From contig BRXX01000493.1 of the NCBI GenBank assembly GCA_030267905.1, positions 1 through 64,000 of the forward strand: DNA of 64,000 bases, in the 5' to 3' direction. Position numbers and translations under genes: made by a program. This stretch comes from Triparma verrucosa. Lineage: Eukaryota; Sar; Bolidophyceae; Parmales; Triparmaceae. The notes beneath the pieces are model-generated. The model did no database searches. It saw only the letters and a list, made by a program, of their open reading frames with translations, and was not told the DNA's origin. Below, piece by piece: positions 54,314 through 63,768 of this stretch (its first letter is position 1; every line of letters starts with the position of its first letter).

Positions 54314-54627
54314 TGTCTGCGGGAGTCGGGGGCTAGGAAAGAGGGGGCAGGGCGGAGGGGGGGTGGACAGGGTGTGGGAGTACTGGTGGAAGAAGCGTTT
54401 ATGACGCAATTTCAATTTGGGCTAGCCCCTGTCAGCTTGCAAAAGGGAGGCTGGAAGCAGGAAGACCCCAAGGAAGTGCCTCATCAGATGATAAATGAGC
54501 TGGCACTTACCAAAAAACTTCATAAACATTGCTTTTTTGCCTTCAAAGTTATCTCCATCGTCTACTAATCTCCTTCATAGCACCTCGACAACTTCTCCTA
54601 CGCTGCTTTCTCGCCCTTTAAAGCACA

Positions 54628-55401
54628 ATGGCCAAAACTAGCGTCAAGACTTTCCATCGATTCCCCTCCTCCTTCACCGTCCTTACAGTCCTGGTGCTGA
54701 TGGGCGCATGTCTCAAATCGCTCACTCCCATGAACGATGCCGTGTTTGTTCCAGGAGCCGGTTTTTCTGGTTTCTGGTACTCGTTCGGTCGAATCAAGAG
54801 CCTCGAGAATGCCAAGGATCAGAACTACTATTGTTTCAGCGCTGGCTGCCTTGCCATCAGCGCACATTACCTCGACAAGGACTTCGAGTCTGTGGCTGAT
54901 ACAGCCCTCAAGATCCAAAATAGCTGGAGGGTCGGTTCCCTCTCCCGCTACAGCGTCGCCACTGAGTTTGTGGACACTCTGTTGTCGTCGACGACGACTG
55001 ACGATGGAAGTATTAGCAGCAGTAGCAGCAGTAGTGATAGTCTGAGCAGGAACGGCAGCAGCGATCTCGCGATAGGGAGCGATAGCGAGGTGGAGGAGGA
55101 GTGGCTCAGCCACGTCAATGTCCTTACAACAACATGGTACGGAGGAGTGAAGATCTCCGTCGCCTCTAATCGTAGAGAACTCCGCGAGATGCTGCTCAAG
55201 ACTTCTTTCATCCCTTTCGCGACCGGGTGGGGTGGGAACAGGGACGGCGAGCTCGACGGAGGCTTCTCGCTTCTGTTCCATCCGAGATGCAGGAAGGGAA
55301 TCTTCTTGCCTCCTACGCTTGAGATGCTCATGAACATTTTGAATGTCAACATGGGATTTGAAACAGTCGAGAAGTTGTATGCGGAAGGTTTGAAGGGGTA
55401 A
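54628..55401 (+). CDS. Patatin-like phospholipase domain protein
   Basis: Single-exon 257-aa protein. A hydrophobic N-terminus (residues 15-32) may anchor it. AVFVPGAGFSGFWYSFGRIK holds the glycine-rich oxyanion segment, and YYCFSAGCLAISAHYL corresponds to the nucleophile elbow; the usual G-x-S-x-G is C-F-S-A-G here, so the first glycine is replaced. The second dyad residue is in ELDGGFSLLF (D-G-G). This order fits the small PNPLA family of lipid acyl hydrolases. A Ser-rich insertion (GSISSSSSSSDSLSRNG) interrupts the middle. Activity is uncertain because of the altered elbow. Confidence 0.72.
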   Translation: MAKTSVKTFHRFPSSFTVLTVLVLMGACLKSLTPMNDAVFVPGAGFSGFWYSFGRIKSLENAKDQNYYCFSAGCLAISAHYLDKDFESVADTALKIQNSWRVGSLSRYSVATEFVDTLLSSTTTDDGSISSSSSSSDSLSRNGSSDLAIGSDSEVEEEWLSHVNVLTTTWYGGVKISVASNRRELREMLLKTSFIPFATGWGGNRDGELDGGFSLLFHPRCRKGIFLPPTLEMLMNILNVNMGFETVEKLYAEGLKG

Positions 55402-55414
55402 AAGAGCTGATAGA

Positions 55415-55447
55415 GCTGATAGAGTAGAGTAGAGTAGAGTAGAGTAG
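55415..55447 (+). repeat. AGAGT pentamer tract in 3' flank
   Basis: GATAGAGCTGATAGAG leads into five or so AGAGT units just after the patatin-like stop codon. It is a simple repeat with no evident role. Confidence 0.8.
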
Positions 55448-55478
55448 AAGGGGGTGCATTTTGATTAGAAGATTCGTG

Positions 55479-56492
55479 CTATGATTTCGCTGTTTCTGTT
55501 ATTATTGTCTCCTTCTCCTCCTTCTCCTTCTTCTCCTCCTCCTTCTCCTCCTGAGCATCCATCAACGCCTGGTAACGCTTCAAGTACGGACCCCCAACCT
55601 TCTTGTTCCTCCTCTTTAGCTCCTTGTACGCCTTCTCCAACCTCCCCATGATCCTCTCCTTCAAGTCCTTCGGAAACTTGTTGCTCTTGTTAGCAACCAC
55701 GGCCGTCCTGTCCGTCTTGATCTGGAAGTTCGTCTTGAGCTTCTCCTCCTCTATCTGTATCCTCTCCACGCCGAGGAAGTCGAACACGACGTTCATCAGC
55801 TGGTCGGGCCTCTTCGCGACGTCCTCGAATTCGGCCACCAATATCTGCTCCGGCTTGAACCCGTTGGTCGTTAGATTCTCCAGCCCCTTCCCCATCTCAG
55901 ACAACCCCATGCAGTGAGGAGGCTCCATCGACGTCAACGCCGCCACGACCTCGTCGTCGGTCATGCTCTCGATCGCCTTCGCCTCGCCCTTCTCGGCGGC
56001 TATGCGGTTCCACATTAGAAAAGCGCTGCAGGCACGTGAAATCTCCTCGCGGTGAAGGACAATCAGTTTCAGGTTGGGGTTGTAGGCGTGCATCTGCCCT
56101 ATTCGCGTCGCCCACATGTTGAGATAGTCTGGGGTGATTTCGCCCACGAGCTTGTCGGGGGAGGATTCGGGGAACTGCGACTCGTACCATTCGTCACCCT
56201 TGCCTTTCTCCTCCTTGTGCATGTCCCAGTAGTGAACCTCCTTTTCCACCGAGAGGCAGATCGAAGGGTGCTGCGAGAGCATGGTGTACAGCCAAGACGT
56301 CCCGGCCTTCTGCATACCGATGCCGAGGAAGGCGACCTTCGGGCGGCGAGAATCCTGGCGAGGGCGCTTGCTTTCGGAGGATGTAGCGCCGGAGGTTTCT
56401 GTCGAAGCGGCGGCGCGCTTTTTCTTCTTTTTTACTTTTTGGTTTGCTGCTGTGGCGCTCATGTTGGCCATCGAGGCTGCAAACGAGGCCAT
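55479..56492 (-). CDS. P-loop sulfotransferase
   Basis: Single-exon protein, 337 aa from the ATG at 56492 (ASFAASMANMSATAANQ); an upstream in-frame ATG at 56609 exists. The PAPS-binding 5'-phosphosulfate loop is FLGIGMQKAGTSWLYTMLSQ near residue 60. EKEVHYWD and VGEITPDYLNMW follow, and the 3'-phosphate motif is KLIVLHREEISRACSAFLMW near 150. These are the signatures of carbohydrate/heparan-type sulfotransferases (Sulfotransfer_1). A Lys-rich N-terminal segment (KVKKKKKRAAAS) replaces the usual Golgi membrane anchor, so a soluble or nuclear location is possible. The C-terminus is Glu/Lys-rich. Substrate cannot be predicted. Confidence 0.85.
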   Translation of the reverse strand: MASFAASMANMSATAANQKVKKKKKRAAASTETSGATSSESKRPRQDSRRPKVAFLGIGMQKAGTSWLYTMLSQHPSICLSVEKEVHYWDMHKEEKGKGDEWYESQFPESSPDKLVGEITPDYLNMWATRIGQMHAYNPNLKLIVLHREEISRACSAFLMWNRIAAEKGEAKAIESMTDDEVVAALTSMEPPHCMGLSEMGKGLENLTTNGFKPEQILVAEFEDVAKRPDQLMNVVFDFLGVERIQIEEEKLKTNFQIKTDRTAVVANKSNKFPKDLKERIMGRLEKAYKELKRRNKKVGGPYLKRYQALMDAQEEKEEEKKEKEEKETIITETAKS

Positions 56493-56664
56493 GGTTGCGT
56501 TTGTCAAGAGAGAACCACCGCGAGGGTAGCACTCAACTCGGAAGTAATACTGCAAAATGTATTCTGAGGTCCAAGTTTCTGAACAAAAATGACCCTGCCC
56601 CATGACCAAGCATTAATTAGCAGCAGATTTCTCCAACCCGAATTTACCCTAGGCTAACCAGTTT

Positions 56665-59600
56665 ATGAGCGCTATTTCTCTACCGACTCAACCACCGGCT
56701 CAACCCAGCAATGGCGCGGTAGCGAACGCTACTGTCCCTCCAACTCCCCCTGCTTCTGATCCCGCACAGGGCGTCCCAGGGGAGGAGGTATCAGACACTG
56801 ACAGCTTCAACCTCCGTACTTATGACAGGTAAGCCTGGCGCACCCATCCTCCTCTAGCCCTTCCCCCTCGGGGCCGAAACTAGAATCGAGCGCATCCCCC
56901 GTACCTCCCGCATACCCCCTCACCTTCAATAGACCCGGTCTCACACGTTCTCCATCCCCCCCCTCCAAACAGGCACTGGGTGAAGCCGGACAGCCTCCAG
57001 CACTTCGTGCAATGGATCAAGATCCCCAACCCCAACTACGTCCCCAACGGCAATCAGCCCCGCTACATCAAGTGGGCTAAGAAGTTGTCCGATGTGCCCC
57101 TCATTTTGAGGGACATGGGGCCGCCCGACGGCTCCATCTTCGACCCTAAGAAGACGTGGGAGGCCGAGAAGCCCCTCTACGAGGCCAAGAAGGAGGCGGA
57201 GGAGAAGGCCCTTGCAGGCGAGTTCGACGTCGAGGAGGTCGCGGAGGTGGTCGCGGAGGTCACCGTCGGCAAGGCGAAGACCGCCAAGGAGAAGGCGGAG
57301 GACAAGAAGGAGCGCAAGGCTCGGCAGGACGCGAAGAAGGCGGAGAAGAACTCCAAGGCGGGCAAGCTCTCAAAGGCGGAGATGATCGCAAAGAACGACA
57401 AGAAGAAGGAGAATAGCGTGCACAAGGCGGACATCGAGCGCATGAAGAACAATAACACCATTGACCTCCTGCTCGACGCCAAGGTGTCCACCGTCACCGG
57501 GCAGCTCCAGAGGATGCTCAAGATGCTCTCCATCGCCGTCTCGGCGAAGGAGCGCGGGAAGTCCGGGTCTTCCGAGGAGGAGGTGCTGGACATCCTGTGG
57601 GCCCTCGAGGAGATGGAGGTGTTCAGGGCCGCCGACGAGGAGATTGCGAGGGACAAGGACCTGCGCAAGGCCCTCAAGAAGAAATTGAAGGAGGCGGAGA
57701 AGGAGGGGAAGGACGGCAAGAAGGACAAGGACAAGAAGAAGGACAAGAAGAAGAAGAAGGGGGAGGAGGTGGAGGACGAGGTCCCTCCCCTCAGCCCCAA
57801 CGCCGAGATTCTCAAGGCCTTCTACGACGACGAGTCGCTCAGGTACAAGGACGCCCTCAAGTCCGCGAGGAAGCTCATGGAGGAGCACCAGAAGAAGAAC
57901 GACATCGTCAAGTTCCAAATGAACAAGATGCACGATCGCCTGCCCCCCCTCTCCCGCTACAACCGCAAGTTCAAGCTCGAGCCCTGGCAGTGCGACGTCC
58001 TCGCCGCCATCGATAAGGACCAGTCCACCATCGTGTGCGCCCCGACCTCCTCGGGAAAGACTCTGCTCTCCACCTACACCTGCGCCAAGGAGCGCATGAA
58101 CAGTAAGGGCAAAAGGGGTACCGTCCTCTTCGTCCTTCCCTCCGAGGTCCTGGTGTGGCAGATCGCAGCCACCTACGCCAAGTTCTTCAAGGGCAATGTC
58201 ACCGTCTGCACGGACAGCATCACCTTCCAAGAGATCGGGTCCGAGCACAGGGCGCAGATTTATGTCGGCACACCCAAGGCGCTCGAGCTCGCCCTCACCA
58301 AGGCGAGGGGCTGCGCCGGACAGGAAATGATGGCCAACTCCCAGCGCGAGAGTATCGTGCTCGACGGCGGCTTCGATTTCCAGTACATGGTCCTCGACGA
58401 GGTCCACACCCTCAACGGGCCCGAGGGAGACTCTCTCCAGCGCATCATCCGCTTCACGAGGTGCCCGATCCTTGCTCTTTCCGCCACCATTGGAAACGCC
58501 GTCCAGCTCAGGGACTGGTTCCAGGAGGTTCGCAACCAGCACATATGCGTCGTCGAGGGCACCGCTGTCGATCCCGAGTCCCAGAACGAAGTACTCCTTA
58601 AGGAGCACTTCGCCAGGTTCATCAACTTGCAGCGCTACGTTGTCAAGGAGCAGACGTCCGTCATTGACGGCAAGGCTTCGACTTCCTACAAGATGGTCAA
58701 GCTGCACCCCGTGGCCGCCATGACCGTGGAGAGGCTCCAAGGAAATAGAGACCTCGTGTCGTCGCTTAGCATGACCCCCGTCGACATGATGGACCTGTGG
58801 AGCGCCCTCGTGAAGATCTTCCCGGAGGAAACCGAGGGAGAGTACAAGGACGACGCCCCCGACTCTTTTTTCACCATCCTCGCTGCCAAGACCGAGGAGG
58901 CCAAGGCCCTGGCGAGCTATGAGAAGTACAACCAGATGAGGCCCGGCACCGCCACCGTCGACCAGCTCGTGGGACATGATGTCGAGACCTGGGCTCGCGG
59001 GGTCGAGTACGTTAGGGCCCAGGAGAAGTTCGCCCTCTCGAATTACGAGAAGTTCAATAAGCTGCAGGCCGGAACTGCGACCCTCGCCCAGCTCGTTGAG
59101 AGCCCCGAGGGGATCGGCGGCTGGGTCTTCGGCCCCGCCGCTGACGAAGACGACGAGAAGAAGAAGGACAAGAAGGACAAGGACAAGAAAAAGGACAAGA
59201 AGGACAAGAAGAAGGATAAGAAGAAGGACGATCCGCTCAAGAAGAGGATCACCCTTCCCATGACCAAGACGTTCGAGAACAGGCTCAAGGACATTCTCGC
59301 AACGCTGGCGGAGAGCCAGCCGGAGAAGTACGAGCAGCTCAGGAGCATTTTTGACCCTCCTCCACTCGAGAAAATTGATAGCATAGACATCACTGACCAG
59401 CTGTACGGCGTCGTCAGCGAGCTCAAGGACAAGAAGCTGCTCCCCGCCGTCGCGTTCCAGCTTTCCACTTTCGGAGCCTTCCAGATGTTCAAGACCTTGC
59501 TCAAGAGCCTGGAGCTCGCGCAGAACGAGAAGTACCCCAATCACCGCAAGGAGCTCAGGGAGAAGGCGGCCATCGCCGAGGCGTTCAAGAGGCAGGCCGA

Positions 59601-61182
59601 GGGCAAGGCCGCCTCTGGCCACGGTGATAACGAGAAGGAGAAGACTGAGGAGGCCAAGGACGGACATGCCGACGATGGACCTCAGACTGAGGACATCTTC
59701 CAGCCCCACCCCGACTTCGTGTTGAGCCCTCCCGGAAAGGGAAGGCTGAACGCGAAGGAGATCGACGATGTCAGGGAGGCCATGAAGAAGGCCGGAGAGG
59801 CCCTCGACGTGAACCACGCCTTGATCAGGGGACTGAGGAGAGGCATCGCCATCTACACCAACGAGGTTGGCTTCGCGTGCTACCGCCGCCAAGTCCAGAC
59901 CCTCGCCCAGCAGGGAAAGATCGCCGTCGTCTTTTCCGACGAGGCCTTGGCGTACGGAGTGAACATGCCCTTCAGGTCTTGCGTCTTCTGCGGAGACATG
60001 GGATCGGCCTTGACTCCGTTGATCGCCCAGCAGATGCAGGGTCGCGCGGGCCGCCGCGGTATGGACGTGCAGGGCAACATCGTTTACTTGGGCATGGAGT
60101 GGGACGTCATTGAGAACCTGATGCTCGGGCAGATCAGTCAGGTCACGGGCAACAACCCTCACTACCCCCTGCTCGCCTTGCAGCGCGCTCTGGCCATGTC
60201 GAACGACCCCAACGATCCCAACTTCGTCCACGGAAAGGACGTCGACCTTGCGGACCTGGACACCCAGGAGCGCGCCAACGCCAAGAAGTGGGCGAAGATG
60301 TCCGAGGCTTTCGAGAACGGCGTCAGGAAGTCTGCCACTTGGCAGAACCGCATTCCCACCGTGGACGAGGCTGGAATGGAGCAGGTTTCCGGGCCCAGTC
60401 TCGCAAACTTCTGCGGTGTCGAGACCACTCCCAACTACTTCCAGGTCAGCAGGGAGATCATCAGGCAGCTGGAGTACGTCGATTTCGACATGCAGCTCAC
60501 GGTCGATCACAACGTTGCCAGTATGGTCTGGGAGCTCGGCATCAACTTCATCGCTGAGGCCGTGAACATCGCCTACTGCTTGGAGACGCTGTACCAGAAG
60601 TTCGTTAACAACAACCGCAGAAGCCACAAGAACGAGGGAGACCAGAACGCGTTCATGGCGTGCCTGTTGCAGATCGTCGACAGGGTCCCCTGCTCTGAGG
60701 GCGATGTCTCTCTGCAGAGGTACTTGAAGGTCGAGGTTGAGGAGGGCACCGGAAAGTTAGTGGATGAATCCAGCAAGGACGTCTTCGTCGACATGCACGC
60801 CGACATGTGCATGTTCAGGGACAAGGTCAACGCCTTCTCCCTCCCCGCCGGGGCCGAGGATGAGAAGCAGAGGCTGATTCTGCCCAACCTCGGAGGCGAC
60901 CCCGAGGTCGGCATTGGGTTGGACGCCGGAGTCTACGAACTGTTGCAGACCAAGAGGAAGGAGTTCCCCGACTCTGTCCCGACTGCGAGGAGGAACGAGC
61001 TTAAGACGAGGGTCTACAAGTTCGGATGCATCCTGAGGTGCATGAACAACAACATCCAGCAACCCCACGGAAAGTACAAGGAGCTCAGCGAGTACACCAA
61101 CAAGTGCTTCAGCGCCGTCGGTTACAGCTTGAAGGACATGATGAACCAGCTCCAGGACCAGGACGATCTTGTTCTGGGTTAG
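56665..61182 (+). CDS. DExH-box helicase, DDX60/Ski2-like
   Basis: Two exons, 56665-56828 and 56973-61182, joined in frame (AG|G) to 1457 aa. A Pro/Ala-rich leader and HWVKPDSLQHFVQWIKIPNP segment precede Lys/Glu-rich stretches. The helicase core has motif I CAPTSSGKTLLS near residue 410, motif II DEVH near 529, SAT near 558, AVVFSDEALAYGVNMPFRSC near 1050 and motif VI QQMQGRAGRRGMDVQG near 1074. LEPWQCDVLAAIDKDQSTIV is typical of DDX60-type proteins, related to Ski2 and known in RNA decay and antiviral sensing in animals; the role here is unknown. A long insert of KDKKKDKK repeats lies near residues 785-815. Codon use is strongly C/G-ending, which creates long antisense open frames. Confidence 0.88.
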
Positions 61183-61330
61183 AGTGTAGTTTGGTGGTGA
61201 TGGTTGTGGTGATGGTGTGGTGTGTGGTTGAGAAATAAAGGAGGAAGGGCATGAGGGGGACAGGAGGGAGAGGAGGGACAGGTGTGTTGAGCGTGTTTAG
61301 ATTAGAATTAGATTTTTAATATAAAAGATT
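61183..61330. other. 3' flank of helicase gene
   Basis: Short G/T-rich 3'UTR-like stretch with GAAATAAAGG near 61230, a possible polyadenylation context. Nothing else is supported. Confidence 0.4.
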
Positions 61331-61445
61331 AAACTGCTATTAATTCATGACCACAAGACGAACAAAACTTAGCCCCAAGACCGGCCCTAGTTCCACACTG
61401 CGTGCAAAAGTTAGGGTTCGTTTGGGTGGCATTCTTTTCGTCCAT
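61331..61445 (-). CDS. Possible zinc-ribbon peptide or C-terminal exon
   Basis: From the ATG at 61445 the frame reads 37 residues: an N-terminal DEKNATQTNPN, then FCTQCGTRAGLGAKF, CSSCGHELIAV and a stop. Two CxxC knuckles 14 residues apart are a textbook zinc ribbon. Upstream in the same frame the sequence stays protein-like (LPASLWSLLAGAGILG, then PAPTVAVAVAVAVPSTVVD) except for one TAG near 61509. It could be a tiny gene, the last exon of a larger one or a decayed gene. The phrase CCTAACTTTTGCACGCAG resembles an intron end but would split the first CxxC. Confidence 0.4.
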
Positions 61446-61723
61446 GATGGGGTCGACGACTGTGCTGGGAACGGCAACGGCAACGGCGACGGCAACGGTC
61501 GGGGCAGGCTATCCGAGTATGCCCGCCCCCGCGAGCAAGCTCCAGAGGGATGCCGGTAGAGCCGCGTCCACAAGGATTAGAATGGAGATTGAGGGGGGTT
61601 TGTTGGCAGGCAATATAATAATCCAGGATCAATTTTTGGGCAGAAAACATGAAAAAATTGATACTGCTACTACCCACTCGTTTCCCGGGCTTCTTCCTGA
61701 GCTTTTTAAGATATTTTGCGCCC

Positions 61724-62969
61724 CTATACAATTGTTGCCGTTGTCATCTGAACCCCCCCCTCGCCACTCTCGGGCTTCTTCCTGAGCTTCCTCGTCAGAC
61801 CAACGCCAACCACCGCTGCCATACCGACAACGCCTGCGACGAGCGAAGAAAGTTGCAAGATTGGCGTTAATTTCAATTTCAATTCAATTCAATTCCAGCT
61901 CGTCGCTTCGCTCCTTGCAGCCTCTCACCTGCAGCAATGCCAATCTTGCTGCTGTCAGTTTTTGAGCTATCAGCCCCGCCGTAGGCCTTGCAGGCGTTTT
62001 CGTTCTTTCTGCAATTGCTACAAGATTTCCCCCACACCTTTCAAGGAGCGAAAAAAAGAGTTAGAAAAAAGTAGTTGTGCTGGTAGTGACCAAGTTCGTC
62101 TTCTCACCGCTCCTTCGTCAGCATACTTGCAGTGCTTCTTCATGTCCATGGTGGAGAGCACGCACTGGTTGCCGTTGCAGTCGGGCGATTCGCACCAGAG
62201 GAAGCCAACGCAAGAGCATGTAGAGGCGTAAGCGGACATAGTGTTCGATTCTGACGGGTGTTAGCAAGGAGTGATGAGCGCGAGTTAGATTAAGACGCAC
62301 ATTAAGCGGCGCTCAAGAACCACCGTTGCCTTATTGCCTTAACACCATCCTCACCCTCGTCTAACACACACTTCCATTGCGGATCGTTGACATCATTGTT
62401 GGTGGGCGCGCACGTGGTGTCAACATAGCCTTCAACGAAGGAGTTATGGCACTGGTCCTTGTCAGAGCAGGTCTCCCCCAAGAACTTGGCGCTTCCGGGG
62501 ATTACACATTTGGCGCTCCACCACTTCCAAGAGTCCCTCTCGTACCCCGCAGGACACGACTTCCACCACTTTGGCTTCGTCTTCCAGCCCTTGCTGGTGT
62601 CCTCCCAGAAGCTCCTCATGGCAACTTCGACGTTCCACGCATAATTGTACTGGTAAGTCTTCTGCCAAGCGGCAGAGTCGTCCCCGGGAGCTCCGGTAGA
62701 GCCTGAAGAGTAGCCGCAGCTCTCGCAAGCATCGGCGTACTCCGGCAACCAGCCGATCACAGTGAAGCCTCCATCGGCGTCTGTGATGGGGTCCGGGCGA
62801 TAGGGAGCGCTCGCAGCAGTGTCCCTGTGGGGGGTTAGAAATGTAACGGATCCTAAGGTGAAGAACCCCAATGAATTATCTCATTATCTCACCATGCGTT
62901 GACGGGGCACTCATCCCCAAGTGCTATGACGGCCCGGCTGGCCAAGATGAGTCCGGAAATGAATTTCAT
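61724..62969 (-). CDS. Secreted Cys-rich, single-pass type I membrane protein, unknown
   Basis: Five exons (62893-62969, 62355-62824, 62108-62250, 61929-62037, 61724-61833) join in frame to 302 aa. The start KFISGLILASRAVIALG is a signal peptide. The ectodomain has about 18 cysteines in pairs (ACESCGYSSG; SCPAGYERDSWKWWSAKCVI; CSDKDQCHNSF; STCSCVGFLWCESPDCNGNQ; SCSNCRKNENAC) and is Trp-rich. Across the last splice KIGIAAG and VVGMAAVVGVGL form one membrane helix, followed by a basic tail TRKLRKK. I do not recognise the family. Cys patterns like these occur in algal surface or wall proteins, but no function is inferred. Confidence 0.7.
61834..61928 (-). repeat. Introner-like intron with 5' inverted-repeat arm
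   Basis: In gene sense the 95-nt intron begins GTGAGAGGCTGCAAGGAGCG, continues AAGCGACGAGCTGGAATTGA with a short AATTG repeat, and ends TTCTTCGCTCGTCGCAG. The 5' arm AGGAGCGAAGCGACGAG is well preserved, and the 3' arm keeps only CTTCGCTCGTCG. Confidence 0.75.
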
Positions 62970-63768
62970 TGTTGATTTTTTGTTTAAATCTCTGCTGGGG
63001 GGAGTGAAAAATGTGAAACAAAATGTTTCGCTAAGGCGGGTTATTTCCCAGAGAAAATTATAATCTGATTGAGGTACTTTTGTGGCCAATTTTGGTCATA
63101 TTATACAAACCTTAAGACCTTTCAAAGAACTTTTTCTGTATAAATATTTTCAGAAAAAGTTCATCTTGGCCGATTTAATCATTAAAATTCATGATCAATG
63201 AGTTTTTAATCCCAATAAGCAGCATATTTAGAATACTAGGTTTATATAATTAGCTATGAGAACACTTTTCGGACAATTTGGAACTTATAAAGACCATTTT
63301 TTGCAACCAACTTCAGATCCCTTTTATACTCTTCTAAATAGCCTGATAAGTTTTATAGAGGTCTCAAAATGAATAATATGACCAAAATTTGTCAATGTAA
63401 TGTCCGAATATATTTTCCTGATCGTTTCCATAAATCAGGAAGGCATCCAACCTCCAGGAGAGAAAAAGAGGGAGCAACAATTTTGCGCGCCAAGAAAGCT
63501 CTCTCAGCTCGGTTAAAATCCCCGCCCACCCTCTAACACACATATATAACCTAACTATATCTCGCCCACCCCGTCCCTTCGTCGAAAAACCACACTCCCT
63601 CTGAAAATCTGCACCTATCTTCACCGGTGAGAATTCATCTTTGAACCCTTGCTTCCTCCTCCTTCGGCGCTCTGCTCTTCCCAAAAATTCCCACCTGTCC
63701 CCGCCACCCCTATTTGTCTCCACCCCGAGCCTCCGCTCCCCAACTTCCGCTCCCAACCAGACCAAAAC
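62970..63768. other. Intergenic region holding a MITE-like element
   Basis: About 800 bases between head-to-head genes, AT-rich from 62990 to 63400 and C-rich afterwards. It contains the inverted-repeat element annotated below. A minus-strand open frame at 63364-63951 overlaps the start of the partial plus-strand gene and has no recognisable features. Confidence 0.5.
63088..63389. mobile_element. MITE-like non-coding inverted-repeat element
   Basis: AATTTTGGTCATATTAT (63088-63104) and its exact inverse ATAATATGACCAAAATT (63373-63389) bound a 302-base AT-rich segment. Inside the perfect 17-bp arms the similarity continues imperfectly (AAGACCT versus GAGACCT, then AAAGAACTT versus ATAAAACTT). 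There is no coding capacity. A second perfect 12-bp hairpin lies inside: GAACTTTTTCTG (63128-63139) with CAGAAAAAGTTC (63152-63163). Target-site duplications are not clear. Confidence 0.55.

Noticed and set aside
57370..60627. 1085-codon antisense open frame opposite the DDX60-like helicase
   Set aside because: It lies wholly antisense to a gene with clear helicase motifs; C/G-ending codons remove stops from the opposite strand. No domain is recognisable in it.
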